Shown here piece by piece: positions 23,300-36,934 of a stretch of DNA of 38,733 nt. The stretch's first letter is position 1. Each line of letters opens with the position of its first letter. Source of the stretch: Gammaproteobacteria bacterium (GTDB taxonomy: Bacteria > Pseudomonadota > Gammaproteobacteria > SURF-13); NCBI GenBank assembly GCA_003599485.1, contig QZKM01000032.1, positions 1 through 38,733 of the forward strand. The letters run 5' to 3'. The notes beneath the pieces are model-generated. The model saw only the letters and a list, made by a program, of their open reading frames with translations. It searched no databases and was not told the origin of the DNA. Made by a program: the position numbers and the translations under genes.

Positions 23300-24496
23300 G
23301 TGGAAACGTTAAAATCCGGCAGTGACGTATTGTTCATTTTAATCGGCGCGGTCATGGTGCTGGCCATGCACGCGGGCTTTGCCTTTCTTGAGCTGGGCAC
23401 GGTGCGCAAAAAGAACCAGGTCAACGCGCTGGTCAAGATCATGAGCGACTTTGCCGTGTCCACCGTCGCCTATTTCTTCATCGGCTACGGCATCGCCTAC
23501 GGCGTGTATTTTTTCCAGGGGGCGGAACACCTCGCCGCGAAGAACGGCTATGAACTGGTCAAATTTTTCTTTTTGCTGACCTTCGCCGCCGCGGTGCCCG
23601 CCATCGTGTCGGGCGGTATCGCCGAGCGCGCAAAGTTCAATCCGCAACTGGCGGCTTCGTTTCTGCTGGTGGGGTTCATCTATCCGTTTTTTGAGGGCCT
23701 TTCGTGGAACAATCTGTTCGGCGTGCAGGACTGGCTCGCGGCGCAATTCGGCGCCAAGTTTCACGATTTCGCGGGTTCGGTGGTGGTGCACACGATGGGC
23801 GGCTGGATTGCGCTGGCCGCGGTGCTGCTGCTCGGCGCGCGCAGCGGGCGTTACGGGAAGGACGGCAAGGTGTTCGCGCACCCGCCCTCCAGCATCCCGT
23901 TTCTCGCGCTCGGCGCGTGGGCGTTGTCCGTGGGCTGGTTCGGGTTTAACGTGATGTCGGCGCAGACCATCGAGGCAGTGAGCGGCCTGGTGGCCATCAA
24001 CTCATTGATGGCCATGGTGGGCGGCATTCTCGCCGCGCTGTTCTTGGGGCGTAACGATCCCGGCTTCGTGCACAACGGCCCGCTCGCCGGCCTGGTGGCG
24101 ATTTGCGCCGGTTCCGATCTCATGCACCCGCTGGGCGCGCTCGCCACCGGCGCGATTGCCGGCGCGCTGTTCGTGTGGACCTTCACCCTGACGCAGAATA
24201 AATGGAAGATAGACGACGTGCTCGGCGTGTGGCCGCTGCACGGTTTGTGCGGCGCGTGGGGCGGCATCGCGGCGGGCATATTTGGAGCCAAGGCGCTGGG
24301 CGGCCTCGGCGGCGTGAGCTTCGCCGCGCAACTCATCGGCACCGCGGGCGGCATCGCCATCGCGCTCATCGGCAGTGTGGTGATTTACGGCGCGTTGAAA
24401 ATGGCCGTCGGCCTGCGCCTCGACGCGGAGCAGGAATACGCGGGCGCCGACCTTACCATTCACAAAATCAGCGCCACGCCGCCGCACGATGACTGA
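23300..24496 (+). CDS. amtB: Ammonium transporter
   Basis: This Amt/MEP-family channel has 398 residues and about eleven membrane spans. It takes up ammonium across the inner membrane. The twin histidines of the pore are in HTMGGWIAL and PLHGLCGAWGG. GGIAERAKF and WFGFNVMSA are conserved family blocks. No cleavable signal peptide is seen, and no glnK gene is adjacent, although amtB is often paired with one. The start is GTG at 23300 with AAGGGG upstream. No clear sigma-54 site was found in the upstream 167 bases. It is divergent from slyD and 28 bp ahead of miaB. Confidence 0.92.
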   Translation: METLKSGSDVLFILIGAVMVLAMHAGFAFLELGTVRKKNQVNALVKIMSDFAVSTVAYFFIGYGIAYGVYFFQGAEHLAAKNGYELVKFFFLLTFAAAVPAIVSGGIAERAKFNPQLAASFLLVGFIYPFFEGLSWNNLFGVQDWLAAQFGAKFHDFAGSVVVHTMGGWIALAAVLLLGARSGRYGKDGKVFAHPPSSIPFLALGAWALSVGWFGFNVMSAQTIEAVSGLVAINSLMAMVGGILAALFLGRNDPGFVHNGPLAGLVAICAGSDLMHPLGALATGAIAGALFVWTFTLTQNKWKIDDVLGVWPLHGLCGAWGGIAAGIFGAKALGGLGGVSFAAQLIGTAGGIAIALIGSVVIYGALKMAVGLRLDAEQEYAGADLTIHKISATPPHDD

Positions 24497-24524
24497 ATAA
24501 GATTTCGCCCGCGGAACAGATTTC

Positions 24525-25850
<1,326 letters not shown>

Positions 25851-25865
25851 TGTATAATATGAATT

Positions 25866-26897
25866 GTGAGTAAACGCTTGCGGCAGTCACGCCCTGCGGA
25901 CGACACCGAACACCCGCACTCCAGTGACTTCGTGCTGGAACCCGCCGACAACCAGCGGCTGGCGAGTTTGTGCGGCCAGTTCGATGAGAATCTGCGCCTG
26001 GTGGAGCGCCGCCTGGGGGTGGAAATCGCCAACCGTGGCAACGTGTTTCGCGTGATCGGCGAGGCGCAACCGGTGTGCAGCGCGGGCGAGGTGTTGAAGG
26101 GCCTGTACGCCGAAACCACCCACGAGCCGCTTACACCCGAACAGGTACACCTCTATCTGCATCAGAGCAATGTGGAGCTGTTGCGCGAGCCCGCGCAACA
26201 CACCGCCGGCAGGACGCCGCTCAGCGTGCGCACCAAACGCGGGCTGGTCAAGGGCTACAATCTCAGCCAGCAGCGCTATCTGAAAAATATCCTGGCGTAT
26301 GATATCAACTTCGGCATCGGCCCGGCGGGCACGGGCAAGACCTATCTCGCGGTGGCGTGCGCGGTGGAGGCGATGGAAAAAGAGCGCGTGCGCCGCCTGG
26401 TGCTGGTGCGTCCCGCGGTGGAGGCGGGCGAGCGGCTGGGCTTTCTGCCCGGCGATCTGGCGCAAAAGATTGATCCCTATCTGCGCCCATTGTACGACGC
26501 GCTGTATGAGATGCTCGGCTTCGAGCGCGTGGCGAAACTGATCGAGACCAACGCCATTGAGATCGCGCCGCTCGCTTACATGCGCGGACGCACGCTCAAC
26601 GACGCCTTCATTATCCTGGACGAGGCGCAAAACACCACCGCCGAACAAATGAAAATGTTTTTGACCCGCATCGGCTTCAACTCCACAGCGGTGATCACCG
26701 GTGACGTGACCCAGGTGGACTTGCCGCGCGAGCGTAAATCGGGCCTGCGCCACGCGGTGGAGGTGTTGAAAGACGTCGAAGGCATCAGCTTCACCTTTTT
26801 CAGCGCGCAGGACGTGGTGCGTCATCCGCTGGTGCAGCGCATCGTGACCGCCTATGAGAGTTTCGAGCAAACGCCGCCGCCCAAACCGGGTGGCTGA
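25866..26897 (+). CDS. ybeZ: PhoH-family ATPase (YbeZ)
   Basis: The product has 343 residues. After an N-terminal KH-like region (LERRLGVEIANRGN), the P-loop GPAGTGKTYLA and Walker B FIILDEAQN identify the PhoH ATPase. Later motifs GDVTQVDLP and SGLRHAVEVL are typical. YbeZ works with the rRNA-processing endonuclease YbeY, encoded by the next gene, which it overlaps by 8 bp. The start was taken at GTG 25866 (MSKRLRQS), the first start codon in this frame after miaB; other start codons further in are possible. Confidence 0.92.
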   Translation: MSKRLRQSRPADDTEHPHSSDFVLEPADNQRLASLCGQFDENLRLVERRLGVEIANRGNVFRVIGEAQPVCSAGEVLKGLYAETTHEPLTPEQVHLYLHQSNVELLREPAQHTAGRTPLSVRTKRGLVKGYNLSQQRYLKNILAYDINFGIGPAGTGKTYLAVACAVEAMEKERVRRLVLVRPAVEAGERLGFLPGDLAQKIDPYLRPLYDALYEMLGFERVAKLIETNAIEIAPLAYMRGRTLNDAFIILDEAQNTTAEQMKMFLTRIGFNSTAVITGDVTQVDLPRERKSGLRHAVEVLKDVEGISFTFFSAQDVVRHPLVQRIVTAYESFEQTPPPKPGG

Positions 26898-27354
26898 GGC
26901 GCGCCGTCCTCCGGCGGCCGGTGTGGCGGTGCAATACGGGTTGTCGCGCAAGGGCCTGCCCGCGCCGCGGCAGTTCAGGCGCTGGGCGGAAGCGGCCTTC
27001 AACGGCGCGCGGGGGAGCGTGACGCTACGCATCGTGGGCGCGGCGGAAGGCGCGCGCCTGAACCGGATTTACCGCGGCAAGCGCGGCGCCACCAATGTGC
27101 TGTCCTTTCCGCTGCAAGACCCGCACGCGGCGCGCTACGTGGGCGACGTGGTGATTTGCGCGCCGGTGGTAAAGCGCGAGGCGCGTGCGCAAGGCAAGAC
27201 GCCGCACGCGCATTTCGCGCACCTGACCGCGCATGGCGTGCTGCACCTGATGGGTTACGAGCACGAAACGGACAGGCAGGCGTGCATCATGGAGCGGAGA
27301 GAAAAAGATTTGCTCAAGCGCCTGGGCTACCCCGATCCTTATTTGAGTGAATGA
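26890..27354 (+). CDS. ybeY: Endoribonuclease YbeY (16S rRNA maturation)
   Basis: YbeY is a small metal-dependent RNase for 16S rRNA 3'-end processing and ribosome quality control. With the GTG at 26890 the product has 154 residues, close to the E. coli length; an in-frame ATG further upstream (26854) would lie inside ybeZ and add 12 unrelated residues. The metal site is AHGVLHLMGYEHE, with three histidines. RGKRGATNVLSFPL is the other conserved block. The stop overlaps the region of the corC start. Confidence 0.92.
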   Translation: MAEARRPPAAGVAVQYGLSRKGLPAPRQFRRWAEAAFNGARGSVTLRIVGAAEGARLNRIYRGKRGATNVLSFPLQDPHAARYVGDVVICAPVVKREARAQGKTPHAHFAHLTAHGVLHLMGYEHETDRQACIMERREKDLLKRLGYPDPYLSE

Positions 27355-27355
27355 C

Positions 27356-28240
27356 ATGAACCAAGACGACCCGGATAGCGTATCCGCGCTGACCTCCGAG
27401 CGCCGCGGCTGGTTTGAGCGGCTGGGACAGGCGCTGCTCGGCGAGCCGCGCGACCGTGAGCAACTCATCGCGTTGCTGCGCGACGCGGAACAACGCAACC
27501 TGCTGGACGCCGACGCGCTGCTCATGATCGAGGGCGTGCTGGCGGTGTCAGAAATGCGCGTGCGCGACATCATGGTGCCGCGTTCGCAGATGGCGGTGGT
27601 GGAGCGCGACGCGCACCCGCGCGACATTCTGCCTGTCGTCATCGAGTCCGCGCATTCCCGCTTTCCGGTAATCGGGGAAAACAAGGACGAAGTCGTGGGT
27701 ATCCTGCTGGCCAAGGACCTGCTCGCCTATTTCGCCGAGGAGGGCGGCGAAAACTTCCAGGTGCGCGACGTGCTGCGCCCGGCGGTGTTCATCCCCGAAG
27801 CCAAGCGCCTCAACGTGCTGCTGCGAGAGTTCCGCGCCAGCCGCAACCACATGGCCATCGTGGTGGACGAATACGGCGGCGTGGCCGGTCTGGTCACCAT
27901 CGAGGACGTGCTGGAGGAAATCGTGGGTGAGATCGCGGATGAGCATGATATCGAAGAAGAGGACTTCATCACCGAGCACAGCCCGGCCAATTTCACCGTG
28001 AAGGCGCTCACCCCGATTCAGGAATTCAATCAGCGCTTCGGCACCGATTTCAGCGACGAAGAATTCGACACCATCGGCGGCGTGTTGATGCATCACTTCG
28101 GGCGTCTGCCCAAACGCGGCGAAGCCCTTTCCCTGGGCAAGCTGCGCTTCAAGGTGCTGCGCGCCGACGGCCGCCGCCTGCACCTGATCCAGGTGTCGCT
28201 GCGCGCGCCCGCGGATGAGAAGGTGTCATCCGCCGCCTGA
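27356..28240 (+). CDS. corC: CorC/HlyC-family CBS-domain protein
   Basis: The product has 294 residues. Two CBS domains (about 68-190; RDIMVPRSQMAVVE and VDEYGGVAGLVTIEDVLEEIVGEI) are followed by the CorC_HlyC domain (DFSDEEFDTIGGVLMHHFGRLPKRGE). It matches the soluble E. coli CorC (YbeX), linked to magnesium/cobalt efflux and, more recently, to ribosome metabolism through its link to ybeY. It has no membrane domain. The ATG at 27356 is used here; a GTG at 27347 overlapping ybeY would add three residues. The lnt gene starts 2 bp after its stop. Confidence 0.92.
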   Translation: MNQDDPDSVSALTSERRGWFERLGQALLGEPRDREQLIALLRDAEQRNLLDADALLMIEGVLAVSEMRVRDIMVPRSQMAVVERDAHPRDILPVVIESAHSRFPVIGENKDEVVGILLAKDLLAYFAEEGGENFQVRDVLRPAVFIPEAKRLNVLLREFRASRNHMAIVVDEYGGVAGLVTIEDVLEEIVGEIADEHDIEEEDFITEHSPANFTVKALTPIQEFNQRFGTDFSDEEFDTIGGVLMHHFGRLPKRGEALSLGKLRFKVLRADGRRLHLIQVSLRAPADEKVSSAA

Positions 28241-28242
28241 GC

Positions 28243-32387
<4,145 letters not shown>

Positions 32388-32398
32388 ATGAGGTTGAT

Positions 32399-32893
32399 AT
32401 GAGAACAATAAAATTTTTGATATTCGGGCTGATCCCGGCATTGCTGCTGACGGCGTGCGGGTTTCACCTGCGCGGTAGTATGGAACAGCTTTCCAGTCTG
32501 CCGGCGTTGTATTTACCGGCGGGCGCCACGGGTCTGGCGGGCGAGTTGCGTAGCGCCGCGCGCAGCAGCGGGGCGCGGCTGGTGGAGAGTCGGGAGGAGG
32601 CTCAGGCGGTGGTGATACTCGGCGGCGAAACCTTGGAGCGCCAGGTGCGGTCGGTGGGCAGCACCGGCAAGGTACGCGAGTTTGAACTGGTGTACACGGT
32701 GAGCTTCGAGGTGCAGGACAAAGACGGCAAGGCTCTCTCCGACGCGCAAACGATCAGGCTGACGCGCGATTTCGTGTTTGACGAAACCCAGGTGCTGGGC
32801 AAGGAGGCCGAAGAGACCGTGTTGCGCCAGGGGCTGCAACGCGACGCCGCCGGGCAGATATTGCGCCGGGTGCAGGCGCTGAATATCCGGTAA
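32399..32893 (+). CDS. lptE: LPS-assembly lipoprotein LptE
   Basis: LptE (164 residues) plugs the LptD barrel and helps to insert lipopolysaccharide in the outer leaflet. The signal peptide ends in LTAC (Cys20), directly followed by the family hallmark GFHLRG. Mature sections VREFELVYTVSFEV and LTRDFVFDETQVLGKEAEE match LptE. It lies between leuS and holA, the standard place. GAGG upstream of the ATG is the ribosome site. Confidence 0.93.
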   Translation: MRTIKFLIFGLIPALLLTACGFHLRGSMEQLSSLPALYLPAGATGLAGELRSAARSSGARLVESREEAQAVVILGGETLERQVRSVGSTGKVREFELVYTVSFEVQDKDGKALSDAQTIRLTRDFVFDETQVLGKEAEETVLRQGLQRDAAGQILRRVQALNIR

Positions 32894-32895
32894 CG

Positions 32896-33921
32896 GTGAG
32901 AGTCAAGGCCGAGCAACTTGCGTCACACCTGCGCCGGGGACTGGCGCCGGTTTACCTGGTGAGCGGCGACGAGCCATTGCAGGCGCAGGAGGCGTGTGAC
33001 GCCGTCCGTGCCGCGGCGCGGGCCCAGGGATACGGCGAACGCATCATTTTCAACGCGGGGACCGGTTTTGACTGGGCCGCGCTCACGCAGTCGGCGCAAA
33101 ACCTGTCGCTGTTTGCCGAACGCAAGCTGATCGAACTGCGTTTGCCCGGCATCAAGCCGGGCGAGACCGGGGCAGCGGCGCTGCTGGCCTACGCGCAGGC
33201 AACTCCGCCCGATGTGATTCTGCTCCTCACCTGCCCCAAGCTCGACGCCGCCGCGCAAAAAACCAAATGGGTGAGCGCGCTGGATGAAGCGGGGGTGCTG
33301 GTGCAGGTGTGGCCGGTGGAGGCGCGCGCCATGCCGGGCTGGGTCGCGGCGCGCATGCGCGCCAGGGGCATGCAGCCGGGCGAGGACGCCGTCGAGCTGC
33401 TGGCCGCGCGCGTGGAAGGCAACCTGCTGGCCGCGGCGCAGGATATCGAGAAACTGTATCTGTTGTACGGCGCGGCGCCGGTCACTGCGGATGCGGTGCA
33501 CGAGGCGGTGGCCGACAGCGCGCGCTTTGACGTGTACACGCTGGTAGACGCGGCGCTCGCCGGTGACGCCGCGCGCGCCGTGCGGGTGTTAAACGGCCTG
33601 CGTGCGGAGGCGGAAGAACCGGCATTGATCCTGTGGGCGCTGGCGCGCGAGGTGCGCGCACTGGCCGCGATGGCGTATGATAATGGCAAGGGCATGGGCA
33701 CGGAGCAGATACTGGCCAGGCACAAGGTGTGGGAAAAAAGAAAGCCTTTGATAAAACAGGCCATGCAGCGCCACAAAACGCGCGCCTGGTGGAGATTGCT
33801 GCGCCGCGCGGCGCACGCGGAGCGGGTAATAAAGGGCTTTGCGCCGGGCCGCTCATGGGATGAGTTGCTGGCATTGAGCCTGGGTGTGGCCGGCGTCACG
33901 CTGCGCCGTGCACGCGCATGA
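32896..33921 (+). CDS. holA: DNA polymerase III delta subunit
   Basis: HolA (341 residues) is the clamp-loader subunit that opens the beta sliding clamp. The start region [24 protein letters not shown] is typical; [14 protein letters not shown] and the later [27 protein letters not shown] helical collar segment also fit. The start is GTG, 2 bp after the lptE stop, implying coupling. The length is the usual one. Confidence 0.92.
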   Translation: MRVKAEQLASHLRRGLAPVYLVSGDEPLQAQEACDAVRAAARAQGYGERIIFNAGTGFDWAALTQSAQNLSLFAERKLIELRLPGIKPGETGAAALLAYAQATPPDVILLLTCPKLDAAAQKTKWVSALDEAGVLVQVWPVEARAMPGWVAARMRARGMQPGEDAVELLAARVEGNLLAAAQDIEKLYLLYGAAPVTADAVHEAVADSARFDVYTLVDAALAGDAARAVRVLNGLRAEAEEPALILWALAREVRALAAMAYDNGKGMGTEQILARHKVWEKRKPLIKQAMQRHKTRAWWRLLRRAAHAERVIKGFAPGRSWDELLALSLGVAGVTLRRARA

Positions 33922-33931
33922 GAACGAGACG

Positions 33932-35209
33932 ATGAACGCACGAGTCGAGATGCTGGACATCAAGCAATACATGCAGGACGTGGGCAAGCGCGCGCGCGCC
34001 GCTGCGCGCGCCATGAGCCGCGCCGGGACCCAGGCCAAGAACGACGCCTTGCTGGCGATGGCGGAAGCCATGGAGCGCGATTTTGATTCGCTGCTTGCCG
34101 CCAATAAAAAGGACATCGAAGCGGGTAAAAGGGCGGGGTTGGACGCCGCCATGCTGGACCGGCTGGAGTTGACTCAGGCGCGCGTCAAGAGCATGGCCGA
34201 GGGACTGCGCCAGATCGCGGCGCTGCCCGACCCGGTAGGCGAGATCAGCGATCTCAAATTCCGCCCGGCGGGTTTTCAGGTGGGCAAAATGCGCGTGCCG
34301 CTGGGCGTGATCGGCATCATTTATGAGTCACGCCCCAATGTCACCGCGGACGCCGCCGGCCTGTGCCTCAAGTCCGGCAACGCCGCGATTTTGCGCGGCG
34401 GTTCCGAGGCGCTGCATTCCAATCAGGCCATCGCCGCCTGCATCCATGCCGGGCTTAAACAGGCCGGGTTGGCGCAAGACGCGGTGCAGGTGATAGCGAC
34501 GGCTGACCGCGCCGCAGTGGGCGAGTTGATCCGCATGAAGCACTATGTAGACGTGATCGTGCCGCGCGGCGGCAAGGGTTTGATCGCGCGCATCAGCGAA
34601 GAGGCCACGGTGCCGGTGCTGAAGCACCTGGACGGCGTGTGTCACGTGTACATAGACGGCAAGGCCGATATAGATAAAGCGATCAAGGTGGCCTATAACG
34701 CCAAGACCCAGCGCTACGGCACGTGCAACACCATGGAAACGCTGCTGGTGAACCGGGATATCGCGCCGCGCGTGCTGCCCAGACTCGGCAAGATGTACCA
34801 GGACGCCGGTGTGGAGCTGCGCGGCGACGAAACCGCGCGCGCGCTGGCGCCGGGAACCAAGGCGGCCACGGCGGAAGACTGGGATACCGAATACCTCGCG
34901 CCGATACTGGCGGTGCGCGTGGTCAAGGATTTGGATGAAGCGATTGAGCACATTCAGACCCACGGCTCGTCGCACACCGACGCCATCGTGACCGAAGACT
35001 ACTCGCACGCGCAGCGCTTCCTGCGAGAGGTGGACTCCAGTTCGGTGATGGTCAACGCCTCCACGCGCCTGGCCGACGGGTTTGAATACGGCCTGGGCGC
35101 GGAGATCGGCATCAGCACCGACAAACTGCACGCGCGCGGCCCGGTCGGTCTGGAAGGGCTCACCACGCAGAAATTCATCGTGCTGGGTGATGGGCATATT
35201 AGAAAATAG
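33932..35209 (+). CDS. proA: Gamma-glutamyl phosphate reductase
   Basis: ProA (425 residues) reduces glutamyl-5-phosphate to the semialdehyde in proline synthesis. The catalytic cysteine is in [35 protein letters not shown] is the NADPH-binding segment and TSRP-like ESRPN precedes it. The ATG at 33932 is favoured; an ATG six codons later (33950) is also possible, while the longer frame from 33884 lies in holA. proB, the kinase of the same pathway, is not in the window. A polypurine/polypyrimidine element starts at the stop codon. Confidence 0.95.
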   Translation: MNARVEMLDIKQYMQDVGKRARAAARAMSRAGTQAKNDALLAMAEAMERDFDSLLAANKKDIEAGKRAGLDAAMLDRLELTQARVKSMAEGLRQIAALPDPVGEISDLKFRPAGFQVGKMRVPLGVIGIIYESRPNVTADAAGLCLKSGNAAILRGGSEALHSNQAIAACIHAGLKQAGLAQDAVQVIATADRAAVGELIRMKHYVDVIVPRGGKGLIARISEEATVPVLKHLDGVCHVYIDGKADIDKAIKVAYNAKTQRYGTCNTMETLLVNRDIAPRVLPRLGKMYQDAGVELRGDETARALAPGTKAATAEDWDTEYLAPILAVRVVKDLDEAIEHIQTHGSSHTDAIVTEDYSHAQRFLREVDSSSVMVNASTRLADGFEYGLGAEIGISTDKLHARGPVGLEGLTTQKFIVLGDGHIRK

Positions 35210-35313
35210 GGGAAAGGGAAAAGAGGCAAGGGAAAAGGGAGAAACAAAAATAGCTCCCCAATGCAACGAAATGATAGCCTCCTTTCCCCTTTCCCCTTTT
35301 TCCTTTCCCCTGT
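35209..35313. repeat. Polypurine/polypyrimidine inverted element B between proA and nadD
   Basis: A purine arm (35209-35242, runs of GGGGAAA, GGGAAAA and AAGGGA) and a pyrimidine arm (35279-35311, runs of TTTCCCC) are imperfectly complementary, with a loop of about 37 bases. Its design copies element A at 19565-19671. The pyrimidine arm ends only 5-7 bases before the nadD start codon, where a ribosome site would be expected. Confidence 0.7.
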
Positions 35314-35317
35314 ATTC

Positions 35318-35950
35318 ATGATCGGCCTCCTCGGCGGCAGCTTCGATCCGGTACACTGCGGACACCTGCGACTGGCGCTGGAGGCGCGGCAGGAGTTGAA
35401 TCTGGACGAGGTGCGTCTGCTCCCTTGCGGAATACCGCCGCATCGCGCGCCGCCGGTGGCGAGCGCTACGCTGCGCCTCGCCATGTTGAGCGCCGCGACG
35501 CAGGATGAACCGGGCCTGCGCGTGGACGACAGGGAAATCACCCGGCCGGGCCCGTCCTATACCATAGATACGCTGGCATCGTTGCGCGCGGAATTTCCTC
35601 ATACCCCGCTGTGTCTGATCCTCGGCATGGACGCCTTCCTCGGACTGCCCACCTGGCGCCGCTGGCGCGAATTGCTGAACTACGCCCACCTCGCCGTGGC
35701 GCACCGCCCCGGCTGGATGATGAACGCTACGGGCGAGGTCGGGGAATTGTTGGCGCAGCATCGCGTGGCGGATGCGACCGGACTGCGCAGGCATGCACAC
35801 GGCCGGATCGTGCTCTGGACCCTGCCAGCGCTGGACATCTCCTCTTCGCGCATCCGCGCCCTGGTCGCGCAGGGCAAAAGCGTGCGCTACCTCACTCCGG
35901 ACCCGGTCTGTGACATGATCCACACGCAACGTATATACAGCTCGACATAA
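35318..35950 (+). CDS. nadD: Nicotinate-nucleotide adenylyltransferase
   Basis: NadD (210 residues) makes deamido-NAD from nicotinate mononucleotide and ATP. The nucleotidyl-transferase motif [12 protein letters not shown] and the C-terminal [10 protein letters not shown] (ISSTxIR-type) are present. The ATG at 35318 gives the conserved N-terminus [11 protein letters not shown]. No Shine-Dalgarno is visible because the upstream bases are the pyrimidine arm of a repeat. An in-frame ATG at 35261 would add 19 repeat-derived residues. It is followed by rsfS, as in many bacteria. Confidence 0.92.
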   Translation: MIGLLGGSFDPVHCGHLRLALEARQELNLDEVRLLPCGIPPHRAPPVASATLRLAMLSAATQDEPGLRVDDREITRPGPSYTIDTLASLRAEFPHTPLCLILGMDAFLGLPTWRRWRELLNYAHLAVAHRPGWMMNATGEVGELLAQHRVADATGLRRHAHGRIVLWTLPALDISSSRIRALVAQGKSVRYLTPDPVCDMIHTQRIYSST

Positions 35951-35963
35951 CCAGGCGGAATAC

Positions 35964-36425
35964 ATGCAACTCAATCATTTAAAAAAACTCGTTATCGGCG
36001 CGCTGGAGGACAGAAAGGCGCTCGACATCAAGGCGCTGGACGTGCGCGGTATTTCCGACGTCACCGATATGCTGGTGATCGCCAGCGGCACCTCCAGCCG
36101 TCACGTCAAATCGCTTGCCGGTGTAGTAGTGGAAAAGGCCAAACTGAAGGGCTGCCGCCCGCTGGGCGTGGAAGGCGAGCGCGAAGGGGAATGGGTGCTG
36201 ATAGATCTGGGTGACGTGGTGGTGCACGTGATGCTGCCGCAGATGCGCGATTTTTACAACCTGGAAAAGCTGTGGGGCGCCGCGCCCGGACGCGCTCCTG
36301 TTGCGCGCGCAAAAGCAGCGCGCCCCGTCTCCAGAGCCAAGCCCAAACTTCACTCCGCCAAACCGGCGTCCAAGACCAGGCCAAAAACCGGCGCCAGGGC
36401 GCGAACAAAATCGAGCGGGGTTTAA
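35964..36425 (+). CDS. rsfS: Ribosome silencing factor RsfS
   Basis: RsfS binds L14 and blocks joining of the ribosomal subunits when nutrients are scarce. The core (about residues 1-107: [34 protein letters not shown], and [21 protein letters not shown]) is complete. It is followed by a basic, Ala/Lys/Arg/Pro-rich tail of about 45 residues (such as [19 protein letters not shown]) not found in the E. coli protein. The tail may add RNA contact. A ribosome site (AGGCGGA) precedes the ATG. Confidence 0.92.
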   Translation: MQLNHLKKLVIGALEDRKALDIKALDVRGISDVTDMLVIASGTSSRHVKSLAGVVVEKAKLKGCRPLGVEGEREGEWVLIDLGDVVVHVMLPQMRDFYNLEKLWGAAPGRAPVARAKAARPVSRAKPKLHSAKPASKTRPKTGARARTKSSGV

Positions 36426-36428
36426 GCG

Positions 36429-36899
36429 CTGCGTATTCATCTCATCGCCATGGGCGAGCGCATGCCTGAGTGGGTCAGGGCAGGCTACCGGGAATATGCC
36501 CAGCGCCTGCCGTCTTCGTTACGGTTGAATCTGATTGAAATCCCGCCGGGCAAGCGCGGCAAGAACGCCGATAACGCACGCGCCGTGCAGGAAGAAGGCG
36601 AACGCATGCTGGCCTCGATCCCGAAGGGCTGCTGCGTTATCGCCCTCGATGTGCGCGGTACGGAGTGGAGCACCGGACAATTATCCGCGCAACTCCAGAA
36701 CTGGCTCCAAGAAGGCCGCGACGTGGCGCTGCTGATCGGCGGACCCGACGGCCTGGCCGAATCCTGCCTCAAACGCGCGCAGTTTAAGTGGTCGCTATCG
36801 AAGCTGACACTGCCCCATCCCCTGGTGCGAGTGGTGGCCGCCGAGCAGTTGTATCGGGCCTGGAGTATACTGAAAAATCATCCCTATCATCGTGCATAG
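36429..36899 (+). CDS. rlmH: 23S rRNA pseudouridine-1915 N3-methyltransferase RlmH (CTG start)
   Basis: RlmH (156 residues from the CTG) is a SPOUT methyltransferase acting on m3-psi1915 in helix 69 of 23S rRNA. LLIGGPDGL and LTLPHPLVRVVAAEQLYRAW are the SAM-binding knot segments. The first ATG (36450) would drop the first beta strand. Extending to CTG at 36429 gives LRIHLIAMG, which lines up residue by residue with MKLQLVAVG of the E. coli protein. The rsfS stop is in the same frame six bases upstream, so no earlier start exists. GCGGGG lies eight bases before the CTG. A terminator follows. Confidence 0.88.
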   Translation: MRIHLIAMGERMPEWVRAGYREYAQRLPSSLRLNLIEIPPGKRGKNADNARAVQEEGERMLASIPKGCCVIALDVRGTEWSTGQLSAQLQNWLQEGRDVALLIGGPDGLAESCLKRAQFKWSLSKLTLPHPLVRVVAAEQLYRAWSILKNHPYHRA

Positions 36900-36922
36900 C
36901 GTCATGAATGCACCGCTTTTTT
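36892..36922 (+). terminator. Intrinsic terminator after rlmH
   Basis: The stem GTGCAT (36892-36897) pairs with ATGCAC (36908-36913) around a 10-base loop, then CGC and six T. It overlaps the rlmH stop codon. An in-frame ATG at 36908 for the next gene would lie in this stem, which argues for the later start of rng. Confidence 0.5.
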
Positions 36923-36934
36923 AGGCATAAAAAC

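Noticed and set aside
26854-26889. Longer N-terminus of ybeY from ATG 26854
   Set aside because: The added residues are encoded within ybeZ and do not fit YbeY length; GTG 26890 gives the normal size.
36908-36934. rng start at ATG 36908
   Set aside because: It lies in the stem of the terminator after rlmH and adds nine residues absent from RNase G; ATG 36935 matches the family start.
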